30,757 bases of DNA from Conidiobolus incongruus B7586 (lineage: Eukaryota > Entomophthoromycota > Entomophthoromycetes > Entomophthorales > Conidiobolaceae): contig JNEM01016574.1 of assembly GCA_000697335.1 (NCBI GenBank), positions 1 through 30,757 on the forward strand. Direction: 5' to 3'. Each line of letters starts with the position of its first letter. Positions within the stretch are counted from its first letter, which is position 1. Both the position numbers and the translations under genes were made by a program. Shown in pieces: positions 12,664-23,518 of this stretch. The notes beneath the pieces were generated by a model, which saw only the letters and a list, made by a program, of their open reading frames with translations, was not told the origin of the DNA and ran no database searches.

Positions 12664-13863
12664 ATTATTTATGACGAATTCGTTTTCAAATAAATAAATA
12701 AAATGATGCTGAGAAGGATAAAATTTTAGTTCAACTAAAAAGAATAATTATAAATGGACTGCGACTATAAAAGCACTTAAGTTGAGATCCTTCCAATTAA
12801 AATTGTTAGGGATATTGAACTTTTTAGAATAACTCAAAATATTTTTCCTTGTTTGAAAAACTTTGAGTAATTATGGTTGAAACCTTGATAAAATTTTCGT
12901 CTGACTATTGGTAATTAATTTCAAATTAACGATTATTGAACTTAATTATCAATTATATAAAATGCAGTAATCCTTGTAATTAAATTGGAAATTCTTAGTA
13001 AATTGGGTTAATAGTAGTCAATAAATAAATATATACGGACGACTATAATACAAATCCAGGGGTGTAGTTAATAAGAACTATAAGATATATAAGACAAAAT
13101 AAATCAATACTAAAAGTATTGTCTCTCCTTTGATTAGAGTATAATAATTGATTTTAAAATTAAATGATAGAACTTACGTTCTATAATAATTACAAATCCA
13201 AATTCAAATATTGGAAATTATAAAATACTGTAATTTAATAGTTTTGAGTTTACTCCAATAGACTTTATTTTATAAAAAATGTGTTAGTTTGATGAATTTA
13301 GTGGTTGTGGGATAATCATCTGCATTAAGTCAAAGAAATAGGGTGATAACTAAATTAAGTAATCACCTTACCATTCATTCTTTCAATTGATTGCACGTTG
13401 AGAAGCTTGGATTGAAATTAATTAGTTTTTAAAAATTCATGGTTGGCTTTATGCTGATGACGACAACTACTAATTAAAAGACACTTTTTTTGATAGTTGA
13501 AATTGACAGAAAATGATAAAAATTTTAAATTTGCATTTTATTAAACCATTGCATCACATAAAATTATAGATTATAAAATGACTGATTACAATTGTCTGCT
13601 CTCATATTTACTGATTTAATTAAATTTTTAATATATAATGATTAAAAAGAAATCGTTCGTAAATATTTCAACTATGTCAAAATAATAAACCAATATTGGA
13701 GAAGATGTTAGAGTGATAAATAAAATGTTATATTGTTACAAGATTCGGTTAATTTAAATATACTAATGATTAGCAAAGTATTTTTTAGTGTATATTAATG
13801 ATAAAAATTGAATGGAATATGGATGGAAAAAGTCCCTTCAAAGATAAATAAAAATTGTAAACA
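12664..13863. other. AT-rich intergenic region upstream of the zinc-finger gene
   Basis: Presumed promoter side of the NF-X1-type gene and 3' flank of tRNA-Val copy 2. No coding frame or recognisable repeat was found. Confidence 0.5.
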
Positions 13864-13937
13864 TGATCTCGCTCAGATTCGAACTGAGGACCGTCTGTGT
13901 GTTAGACAGACGTGATAACCAACTACACCACGAGATC
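13864..13937 (-). tRNA. tRNA-Val (anticodon AAC), copy 2
   Basis: Base-for-base identical over 74 nt to copy 1, on the opposite strand. It has a perfect acceptor stem, anticodon AAC, an intact box B and discriminator A. A T5 pol III terminator lies 10 nt beyond the 3' end (AAAAA on the plus strand at 13850-13854). The flanks do not match those of copy 1. Confidence 0.95.
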
Positions 13938-15143
13938 CTAATTTAGTGTTTAATCTATATTATAATTTTTAAATTTTTTTTATATCTCGTTACAATTTAC
14001 TTTTACCATTTAATAACTTTTTTTTAGTTTTTATATAATATTTTATATATTAATCAATTTTACTTATCAAAAATATAAATGAAATCAAAAAAGAAAAGGA
14101 TTGAATCTTTAGTTTTAGGTCACAACTTTAATTATCTTTACAATGGAAACCCAAAATAACATTATAGAAGTATCAGTTTAATAGTTCAATAGTTCAATAA
14201 TTTAATAATAATCCCTAGTGGAATTACTAGGATTCAACATCCAATATTTTTTTAAATAAAATAATATGAATAAGGACAATTATATAGAGTAAAGGTTATT
14301 ATGTAGTTCTAATCACTTAAGTAAAGGTTAATTATAGGGTGGCTATATCTTAACTCATAGTTTAGTTTGGCAAATTACAATAGGACTGCTTATGATAAAA
14401 TAAATAACTCATAATATATTAAATTTTTATAAGTCTTTTCATTAGCATAATATTTTGCTAATTTAATTTTTCATATATCTTATTAAAACTAATATTTAAT
14501 TATATTTCTTATTTTTTATTATAATTTTGAATATAAAGGTTGTATATATATATTTATAGACTTTTTCCTAGTTAGAGATTTTTTAAATTCATATATATTT
14601 TACCAAACAAGATAATATCCAAAAATTTTTACTCTAAATTTATAATTTAGTATAATTAATTTAAAATATGTAATTATGAAAAATATGTCTTATTTTCAAA
14701 ATTAGCATTAAAGTTCAATGAAATGAGAGTTTGAAAAATAATGAATTTTAAATTATTGAAATAAAGTTAGAAGGCTAGTGTATATCATTTTAATAATTAT
14801 AATTAGTCTAAAGATAGTAGAAAATAGTTGATTTTATATTATTTAAAAATTACTTGTAATATTTAATCTATAAAATAATATAATAAATTTACAATATTAA
14901 TTAATACTAATTTATATTCAAATTAATAAGTATTAAAATTTATATGGTAAATTTGAGAATTTTTAGTTTATAAACTATAATACAAACTATACTAATAATG
15001 CTTTATAAGTTAGTTATTACAGCTGCATTCAGAAAAAAACAGATGTTTTATTAAAATTACTTAAATATTAGTGTAGAAATTAGGTAATGATATAATTTTA
15101 AAATTAAAATTAAATAAATAAATTAATAAATAATATAAAATTA
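13938..15143. other. AT-rich intergenic region
   Basis: No gene recognised. It holds minor direct repeats (AATAGTTC twice near 14180; GTAAAGGTTA twice near 14300) and a small palindrome, CCTAGT/ACTAGG, near 14215. None points to a defined element. Confidence 0.4.
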
Positions 15144-16220
15144 ATAGCATCTTTTATTATTAATAGCTTTTTTCTATATTTTTAATAAGTTTCTAATACT
15201 TAAAAAATAGTTTTTTTATTAAAGACTAAAATTTAATGTTTCACAAAGCAATTTAATTTATTTACAGGAATTTTTTTTATAAGTTATTTTTTTAAATTAT
15301 TTAAAATAATTATAATCATATAAGTTATAATTAAGTGAATATATTAGATGTGGTAACCCTTTTTAATTTTTTTTATCAAAAATCTTTTATAGTTTTAACT
15401 TTATATATTTTATAATTATTATGTAAAATAATAAATATCTTTAATTTTTATTAGAAAATCCATTTAAAAACTATTTTATTTAAAAAAATAATATATAATT
15501 TACTATTAATTAATTTTCCTTAAGGTATTAAATAAAAAAACTATATATTATTATAATTTATTATAATAATTAATATTTATTTATATTTAAATATTTAATT
15601 ATTAGAATTTATTAAAAGGATTAATTTAGCTTAATTTAACATCTTGTTTTATTTTTAAATAAAAGATTATATAAAAAAATTTAAAATTCATTAATTATAA
15701 GTATTTACTATAAAAACCTTTGTTTTTAATTATATTTTGATAAGTTTAGTTTAACTAGAATTATTTTAATTTTTTTAAGCATTTATTAAATTATAAAGTA
15801 TTTATTTTATATTTTGATTAATTAAATTAAGTTTAAACTAAAGTATATATAATATTCTTATATAATTAATATTAAATTCCTTTAACAATTCTTTAATAAA
15901 GATAAAAGGATATTTCTTAATATAATTTTTTTAATTTATTTATAAGTAAAAAAATAGAAAAAATTAATCTTTTAAATTTTAGCAAATTTTAAATAATATC
16001 CCTTCTAATATTAAAATCACAAATTTAGTAATATATGGTAGTTTTAGATAAAGCACTATTTTTATAAGCTGTTTACAAGTTTTAAATGATTTTAAAAGGA
16101 TTATAGTTAAGTTTTAAAGATATAAAAATGAAAGCCTTTTGATAATCACTATTTAATTTAAGCATAATTAAATTTAAGTATTAATTTTAAAATCAAAATA
16201 TTTAAATAAAAAAATAATTA

Positions 16221-16259
<39 letters not shown>

Positions 16260-16352
16260 TGAAAATATTTATTTTCCTGTATATTTTATATATAAATAAT
16301 CTTTCAAAATCTATAATATGTTTAAAAGATTAGAAATTAAAAAATTTGCTAT
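15144..16352. repeat. Degenerate 1.2-kb dispersed element, copy B
   Basis: Aligns in the same orientation and block order with copy A, with nearly the same length (1,209 against 1,220 bp). Shared blocks include TTTATTATTAATA, a TAAGTTTCTAATACTTAAAAAATAG segment equivalent to that near 8260, ATATGGTA...TAAGC, and TTTTGATAATCACT. Weak inverted ends, ATAGCA at the left and TGCTAT at the right, match the eroded GGCAC ends of copy A. Copy B has more A+T and carries an (AT)14 microsatellite at 16228-16256, indicating long decay. No open frame survives. Confidence 0.55.
16228..16256. repeat. (AT)14 microsatellite
   Basis: Uninterrupted AT repeat inside dispersed element copy B. Confidence 0.95.
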
Positions 16353-17528
16353 TTTTTAATTTCTATACTAATATCAATTAATTTAAATAAAATATTTTTG
16401 ATAATCAACAATTACTATCAAATTCAAAAAATTGTAAGGATTTGAATATCTATTGAATAATATATTAGGCCATATTTGTGATGAATGGCTAAATATTAAA
16501 ATGATATGCATATTATCACCAATCAATTTATCATAGATAACAAAATAGTTTAAATCTTAAGCATGTGAAATGTTACAATTTTTAGATTATATTTATCATA
16601 ATTCAAGGCTAAATTCAGATCATCAATATTGTAAATATAGTATTTTAAATTTGTATTATAATATCCTAACAGTTTAAAGAATTAAAATAAAGTCAGTTAC
16701 CCTTCAGTGGCTAATATACCGTTACTAATAGATTATCATGATGCTTGCTTTATATACTATTTCTTAAAAAGATTAGTTCAATTAGTTAAGCAGCATTAAA
16801 TATCTAAAACGCAGATTAAATTATCCAAATAAGTTTTATTTCAAATAATGAATGTTTTTAAAAAAATATCATTATGCTGACTTAACCTGGCATCGAAAAA
16901 TAAACCTGCTCATAGTGTGCCATAAAAGTGTAATATATATGAAAGAAGGTTAATTCTAATATAGTAATGATTTGATATAGTCATATGTGAAGGTATATAT
17001 TTTCCATTAATGATATCATTTTCTCCATATCATTTAATCTATGTATGGAATCAACTCTTGTGTAATGAGTTTAGATATCTTAAAATTAAAAATCGATCAA
17101 ATATAATTATTTTATATTATTCTCAACATTTTTTAGATATTATAAATGACTAAAATTGCTATTATAATGGATTTTGATCTTTAATAACAACACATCAAGC
17201 ATATGAATATTAATTACAAATATGTTAAACTAAAATACCATAAATCTTGATTGAAATTGATAAACCAAAAATATAAGGAATGTTAATAATATTTACTAAT
17301 ATACCTGATAAGAAATAAAATGAGAACCTCAACTAAAATTTGACGAATTAATATAAATTGATGAGCTATTCCCTCAGAACAGGTTGAACTATATAAAAAT
17401 ATTTTATAAAATTCAATTTTACTCTCATTATTACATTTAATCATTGTTAATAGATATTATTTCTTAATTTAAAATTATATATATTATTTGATTTTGGAAC
17501 TTTGATTGAATACAATTGTTTATATAAT
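16353..17528. other. AT-rich region upstream of the UMP-CMP kinase gene
   Basis: Presumed promoter region of the kinase gene. There are no coding frames, and no confident TATA or pyrimidine tract can be separated from the AT background. Confidence 0.4.
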
Positions 17529-18261
<733 letters not shown>

Positions 18262-18427
18262 TTATTTTTTCTTTTTTTTCTTTTATTGTATTCTTAAAAT
18301 TCTTTCATTTCATTCTATAATCTCTCTACTTCTCAATCAAACATTTATTTACTATTTCTATTCACTCAATTCTGTTCAATATTAAATACTACCCTATCTC
18401 TTATTTTTTGGAATTGATTGAATATTT

Positions 18428-18433
18428 AATAAA
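18428..18433 (+). promoter_or_regulatory. AATAAA, possible poly(A) signal for the short kinase mRNA
   Basis: AATAAA 167 nt after the kinase stop and before the acidic frame, downstream of a T-rich tract. It would allow the 190-aa kinase mRNA to end independently. In AT-rich DNA the hexamer also arises by chance. Confidence 0.3.
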
Positions 18434-18547
18434 TGTTTGAAAAATTTGTTGGTCATATAGATAACTTTTTGTATATAAAATAATTATGATATTTGATTCT
18501 ATTACAATCGTGACAATTGTATTAAATTGGGTTTGTATTATGTAAAG

Positions 18548-20567
18548 TGGTGAAGAGAAAGTTGAATCATCCGAAGAACAAAAAGAAGTAACTAAAGATG
18601 AAGAGAAGGCTGTTGAAGAACAAATCGAAAATACTGAAACTGAACCCAAAGAAGCAGAATCAACCGAAGCCCAAACTGAACAAGTCGAAGAATCTGAAAT
18701 AGTTCAAGAACAATCCACAGAATCTGCCCAACTTGAACAACCTCGAGCTGAAGAATCAAAAGAACAACCTGAGACTGCTGAAGAATCTGTTGTTGAAGCT
18801 ACAGAAGCAACTGTCGCTGAAGTTGAACAAGCTACTGAGCAAGTTGTAGCTACTGAAGAAGCTCTCGCTGAAGTTGAACAATCTCAAACTGAAGCTGTTG
18901 AAGAAGTTGCTGAATCCGAACAACCTCAAGTTGAACAAGCTACTGAGCAAGTTGAAACTATTGAAGGACCTGCTGATGAAGTTATTGAAACTGAAAGATC
19001 AGCTGAGCAAACTGAAGCTGCTGAAGAATTCCCCACTGAATCCGAACAAGTTAAAGCTACTGAAGTACCTGCTACTGAAGTTGAACAAGCTCAAACTGAA
19101 GAAGCTACTGAGGAAGCTGAAGCTGCTGAAGGAACTGTCACTGAAGTTGCTGAAACTGTACAAGCTCAAACTGAAGTATCAGCTGAACAAGCTGAAGCTT
19201 CCGAAAAACCCGCCGCTGAAGCCGAGCAAGCTGAAACTGCTGAAGAAACTGCTGCTGAAGTTGAACAAACCCGGTCCGAAGACTCAACTAAGGAAACTGA
19301 AGCTGCCGAAGAAACCACTACTGAGACTGAACAAGTTCAAGTTGAAGAACCCGTCGCTGAAGAAACTCAAGTCGAAGAATCAGCTGAGCAAGTTGAAGCT
19401 ACTGAAGGGCCTATTGCTGAAACTGCTCAAGTTGAACAAATTGAAGTTGCCGAAAGATCCATCCCTGAAGAAGTTACTGTTGAAGAAACCCGAGCTGAAG
19501 AATCAACTGAACAAGTTGAAGCTGCTGAAGAACCTGTCTCTAATGTTGAAGTTGAGCAATCTCAAGTTGAGGCTGCTGAAGAACCCGTAGTTGAAGAATC
19601 TGCTGAACTAGTTGAAACTGTTGAAGAGCTTGCTACCCAAATTGCTGAATCTGAAGCAACTCAACCTGGAGAATCAATTGAGCAAGCTGAAGTTGCTGAA
19701 GAAACTACTGTTGAAGAAGCTCAAGTTGAAGAATCAGCCGAACAAGCTGAAACTGCTCAAGAATCTGTTGCTGAATCTACTGAAGCTGCCGAAGGATCTA
19801 TCCCTGAAGAACCTACTGCTCAAGAAGTCCAAGTTGAAGAATCAACTGAACAAGCTGAAACTGCTCAAGAATCTGTTGCTGAATCTACTGAAGCTTCCGA
19901 AGGATCTGTCCTTGAAGAGCCTACTGTTCAAGAAGTCCAAGCTGAAGTTGCTGAAGAGCCTTTTGCTGCTGTTGATGAACCTCAAGCTGAAGTTGCTGAG
20001 GAACCTATCACTGAAGCTATCGAGGCTGAGCAAGTTGAAGTTCCTGAACAACCTGTTGTTGAAACCACCGAAGTTGAACAAGCTGAATCCGGTGCTGAAC
20101 CTGCTGTAGTTGAAGAAATAAGCGAACAAATCGAAACTGTTGAAGACCATGTTGTTGAATCTACTCAACTCGAAGAATCAACTGAACAAGTTGAAGCTGC
20201 TGAAGAACCTGCTGCTGAATCTACTGAAGCTGAACAACCTCAAGCTGAGGAGCATGTTGAAATTGCCAAGAGTGAAGCTACTACACAAAAAGTTGAAACT
20301 ATCGAATTCACCAAGGCTGAAGAAACTTCCGCCCCTGTTGAACCCATACCTTCCCCTACCGAAAACCTCTCACCTTCATCTTACGTCGAAGTTAATCCTC
20401 CCACACCTGTAGAATCCGTTCCCACATCACAATCCACTTCCTCCAATGCCGCTCAAACTGAGGAAGAACATACTGCTCTCCCTGGAGCCTTCCCCGTTAA
20501 GGCTCAGCCCTCCGCCGCCTCTACTTCCACCGAAAGCAAAAAGAAATCTAAATGTGTTATTCAATAA
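18548..20567 (+). CDS. Glu-rich low-complexity protein or protein tail ending in a CaaX prenylation box (CVIQ)
   Basis: A continuous 672-codon frame to TAA at 20565-20567 with no in-frame ATG, GTG or TTG. Composition is mostly Glu, Ala, Val, Gln, Thr and Ser in repeats such as EESTEQVEAAEEP; the last ~90 residues are Pro/Ser/Thr-rich. It ends STSTESKKKSKCVIQ: a lysine cluster plus Cys-aliphatic-aliphatic-Gln, a CaaX box of the kind farnesyltransferase accepts. An in-frame TAA lies just upstream, so a 5' exon is required. Option 1: splicing from the UMP-CMP kinase (donor 18258, acceptor 18547) in matching phase, giving an 862-aa kinase with a membrane-anchored acidic tail. Option 2: a separate gene with first exon 18433-18470 (MFEKFVGHIDNF, donor GTATAT, 77-nt intron, also in phase), giving 685 aa. 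I slightly favour option 2 on intron length. No known family is recognised; disordered structure is inferred. Confidence 0.75.
19725..19940 (+). repeat. 108-bp tandem duplication inside the acidic frame
   Basis: Two adjacent 108-bp units (19725-19832 and 19833-19940) encode two 36-residue copies beginning VEES and ending QEVQ. By eye they differ at about seven bases, so the duplication is recent. It keeps the reading frame, in line with growth of this protein by repeat expansion. Confidence 0.85.
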
Positions 20568-21752
20568 TTTGATTACAATTTTTTTCACTAAATTTTTGTC
20601 AATATCATCCAAATAAATAAATATTAAATTATATCAACAATAATTTTAATGCTCCTTTTTAATGTAATATATGAATTAATATATCACTGTATTTTTTAAA
20701 ATGAATTATCTCTTTTGTAAAAAACCATAATATTATTTTGAAAATGTTGTATGTAAAATAAAGAAAATTCACTATTTATAGTTTGCAATTATAATGTATA
20801 AAGAAAATATATAGAATAGAGAGATTTATAGTCAAATGAATGGAACATATAAGTAATGATTATTTGTGAACAAGTCATAAGAAGGGACCTCAAAACTATC
20901 AGAGGTTTTGAAAATAATATTCAATAAAATAATCATAGCTATCAACATGTAGCCATATTTGAAGCAAAACAGCGTAGTATGGTATAGTACGAAGTGTTTC
21001 GCCGCCCAGAACGGTATTCAATTATTCGCAACCGATTCCAAATACTAGCCAAATATTTTTTTGAATTTAGTTATGATTTATATTATTTTTTCATATCATA
21101 TCAGCATTTATATATTGCAATTTAATTTTGCGATTATAATATTCCAATAGTTATTTTTAATCAAATTTAAATAGAAAATTATCACTTATATTTCAATGAT
21201 CTTTACCTTGAACTTCAATATCAACATGTATTAGAACATTATTCTGATCATTTTATACAGCGTATTTGATTGGTGTTAACTATGTCTTTATTACAAAATA
21301 TTTAAATATTGTATTTATAAAATTAAAACCATGCTAATATATTATATATTCATTAAAATTTAAATGATTCAATATTTAATTTACAGTTGTTTGTATAGGT
21401 TGGTACTGGTAACTATATATATTACTTCAACTGGGTAACTCATTGAAATTAATTTATATAATTGAAAATATTACAAATGTTAACATATAAAACTAATATT
21501 ATATGAACTACAAAAATAATATTAAGATGTAAAATTTGTTTTTGAATTTATATAATAATGAATTAAGAGAAATGAATACATTGTTAAAAATGAATTCAAT
21601 CAATGAATATTTTTATTGAACGTTGAATACTTGTGATAATTTATAAATTTCAAAAAATCCAGAAACGAAAAAAAATAAGGAAAATCAATAACTAAAATAT
21701 CAAAATTTAAAATAAAAAATCAACGAATATGAATGGAATAACCTAAAAGAGA
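20568..21752. other. Intergenic region with a short GC-richer island near 20880-21055
   Basis: Mostly AT-rich and non-coding. The island at about 20880-21055 stands out, with GTACGAAGTG, TTCGCCGCCCAGAACGG and CGCAACCGATTCC. One plus-strand frame there reads EVFRRPERYSIIRNRFQIL but is closed by a stop nearby. It looks like the remnant of an older coding or mobile sequence, and the family cannot be identified. Confidence 0.35.
20612..20617 (+). promoter_or_regulatory. AATAAA poly(A) signal after the CaaX frame
   Basis: AATAAA, the first of overlapping AATAAATAAATA copies, 45 nt after the stop codon of the acidic frame. It is well placed for the 3' end of that mRNA. Confidence 0.45.
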
Positions 21753-21826
21753 GATCTTGTGGTGTATCTGGTTGTCACCTCTGTCTAACACACAGATGAT
21801 CCTCAGTTCGAATCTGAGCGAGAGCA
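21753..21826 (+). pseudogene. Diverged tRNA-Val(AAC) copy, probable tRNA pseudogene
   Basis: Same 74-nt layout, anticodon arm and T arm as the three intact tRNA-Val genes, but with about ten substitutions. They cluster in the acceptor stem (GATCTTG against CGAGAGC, giving an A-G mismatch at pair 2-71 and a wobble at 6-67), the D loop (TATCTGG for TAGTTGG), base 26 and the variable region. The anticodon is still AAC and box B is intact. The box A change and acceptor mismatch suggest loss of function. A T5 run lies 25 nt downstream. Confidence 0.75.
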
Positions 21827-22628
21827 TCTCTCTTGAAGAATAAGAAAGAGTTTTTAACTTTTTGATACCTACATTCAAATACTATAGACATATTTTATAA
21901 TTCAAAATTTTTATCACAAAGTTCATCAATAATCAGTGCAGTAGATATGAAAAATCAATTTTTTTCTGTTCTTTCAAAACCAATATTTTCAAATTCTTAA
22001 CTATAATTTATTACAATTTAATTCTGAATTATATTTCCAGTACACTTTAATACTCATCACTTTAAATTATATTTGATAAGTTTTAAACATTATAATATTA
22101 ATTGAAACAATTTATCCAATATAATTGACTATTGGAACTTATATTTCATTAATTGAATTATTTATTATAATATCAATTCATTCAAACACATTTTAATCAA
22201 ATTTACACTAGATTATTTTATCATTCATATTATTTCAAAATTAAGACAATTGCTCAAATATATCTCAATACAATGGAGATTAATGTGTCTTGAATTTGTT
22301 AAATGACCACATGAGTCAAATTATTTATCATTAATAAAATTCCAAATTATAATTATAACTAGATGTCGATTATAGGTTTAAAATTTAGATATTATAAAAT
22401 TAACAAATTAATGTATAATACAATATTTTGCAATGACATTTTAAAATCCACTATAACTAATATAATCAAGAAAATAAATTTGTTGATATAAATCAAATGC
22501 TTGAATTAATAATAATTCAAATTAAATTAATTATCAATACTTTGATTTGGGACAATAGTATTTTGTATGATATATATCCCATAATAATTATTTATAGATA
22601 ATATAATCATAAATATACCATAATATAA
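21827..22628. other. AT-rich intergenic region
   Basis: No gene, RNA or repeat recognised. It runs up to the left direct repeat of the GC-richer insert. Confidence 0.5.
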
Positions 22629-22648
22629 CAATTCATTCCAAAAATGTA

Positions 22649-22849
22649 ATGCTGGTATCATGGCCAACTGCTCAGCAGTTCATAGACGGTACAGCAACAG
22701 AGCTTCCGGCAGACATATGGTCCGTCGAACTCTCCGTAAAGTATGGTAATTTAAAGCATCCAAATATTGCATTATTGTACTTCCACCAGAGTCAGAATCG
22801 AGTATTCGAAGATAAATTGAATTTAGAATATACACCGTTTTCGCATTGA
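22649..22849 (+). CDS. Unknown 66-codon frame in the GC-richer insert
   Basis: ATG start, TGA stop. It begins MLVSWPTAQQFIDG and contains KHPNIALLYFHQSQ. Composition looks protein-like rather than AT-random, and it ends where the second frame of the insert opens in another phase. The two may be parts of one former protein. No family is recognised and expression is doubtful. Confidence 0.3.
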   Translation: MLVSWPTAQQFIDGTATELPADIWSVELSVKYGNLKHPNIALLYFHQSQNRVFEDKLNLEYTPFSH

Positions 22850-23292
22850 TAGTGTACCACCACAACGCTGAGGCAAGGACCATGCTGGATGAGTATCAGG
22901 ACATTGACTTAACTCCACTGACATGGTTCCGCCTGGAGGACTTCCCTGCCCCATCGTGTGACATGTGTGCGCTTCTACATCAAAGGTACAATGACGATCC
23001 CTACTGGGCATGCTATATTTCCGGATGGTGCATTATTGACAGGTATAGACTAAGCCCTCTTTACTATAGCTCAGACCATGCAATGATCGCGTCCAAGTAC
23101 TCGAGTGAGATATCCAGAGAGGTATCTGCACCATATGCCCTGGATGTATACTGGGAGACTCATCCCTTGAAATGCCAATTTGTATCCAAGTTCAAGAGCA
23201 ATAATAAGGAGGGCGCCGTGTTTGAATCTTTGTTTCCATGTACTCCCACCCCTGATGGTCTGGAACATATAGAATTATTGTTTTATCTCTAG
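22846..23292 (+). CDS. Unknown 148-codon frame in the GC-richer insert
   Basis: Open from about 22831 to TAG at 23290-23292; the first in-frame ATG is inside, at about 22882 (MLDEYQDIDL). It is rich in Tyr, Trp, Cys and Asp, with PSCDMCALLHQRYNDDPYW and CYISGWCIIDRY. Codons are GC-richer (CTG, GCC, TGC) than in neighbouring genes. The stop abuts the right direct repeat, so the frame is probably cut by the insert boundary. No domain is recognised; it is most likely a captured fragment of a gene from elsewhere. Shorter minus-strand frames overlap but look less protein-like. Confidence 0.35.
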   Translation: MIVYHHNAEARTMLDEYQDIDLTPLTWFRLEDFPAPSCDMCALLHQRYNDDPYWACYISGWCIIDRYRLSPLYYSSDHAMIASKYSSEISREVSAPYALDVYWETHPLKCQFVSKFKSNNKEGAVFESLFPCTPTPDGLEHIELLFYL

Positions 23293-23518
23293 CAATTCAT
23301 TCCAGTTCGTAATTTTTAAACAAACATTAGTACATCACAATTTCAATTAAATAATATTACATTATTATAAATATTAATTTCTCACCCACACATATTAAAT
23401 TTATAACTTAGCTATTTCATTTTACGAAGTTATTGTGGCTGGGAAGATATGACTAATTAAATGAATTTCATTTATAAGTTAAAAACAATATTAATTACAT
23501 TTATTCATTATTTATAAG

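Larger units (their letters stand above)
22629..23304. mobile_element. 652-bp GC-richer insert between 12-bp direct repeats
   Basis: CAATTCATTCCA occurs at 22629-22640 and again at 23293-23304, exactly bounding a block (22641-23292) near 50% G+C in flanks below 25%. This looks like a target-site duplication around inserted DNA. The block has no inverted ends and no poly(A) or poly(T) tail, so it does not resemble a standard DNA transposon or retrocopy. Templated insertion at a double-strand break is another possibility. It carries two open frames of unknown function. Confidence 0.55.

Noticed and set aside
18874-20412. Long Leu/Lys-rich frames on the plus strand (and Phe/Ser-rich frames on the minus strand) across the acidic exon
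   Set aside because: They are phase shadows of GAA/GCT/CAA-rich codons. The Glu-rich frame is longer, unbroken and ends in a meaningful CaaX box.
22680-23268. Minus-strand frames across the GC-richer insert
   Set aside because: They are shorter than the 148-codon plus-strand frame, have less protein-like composition, and overlap each other in different phases.
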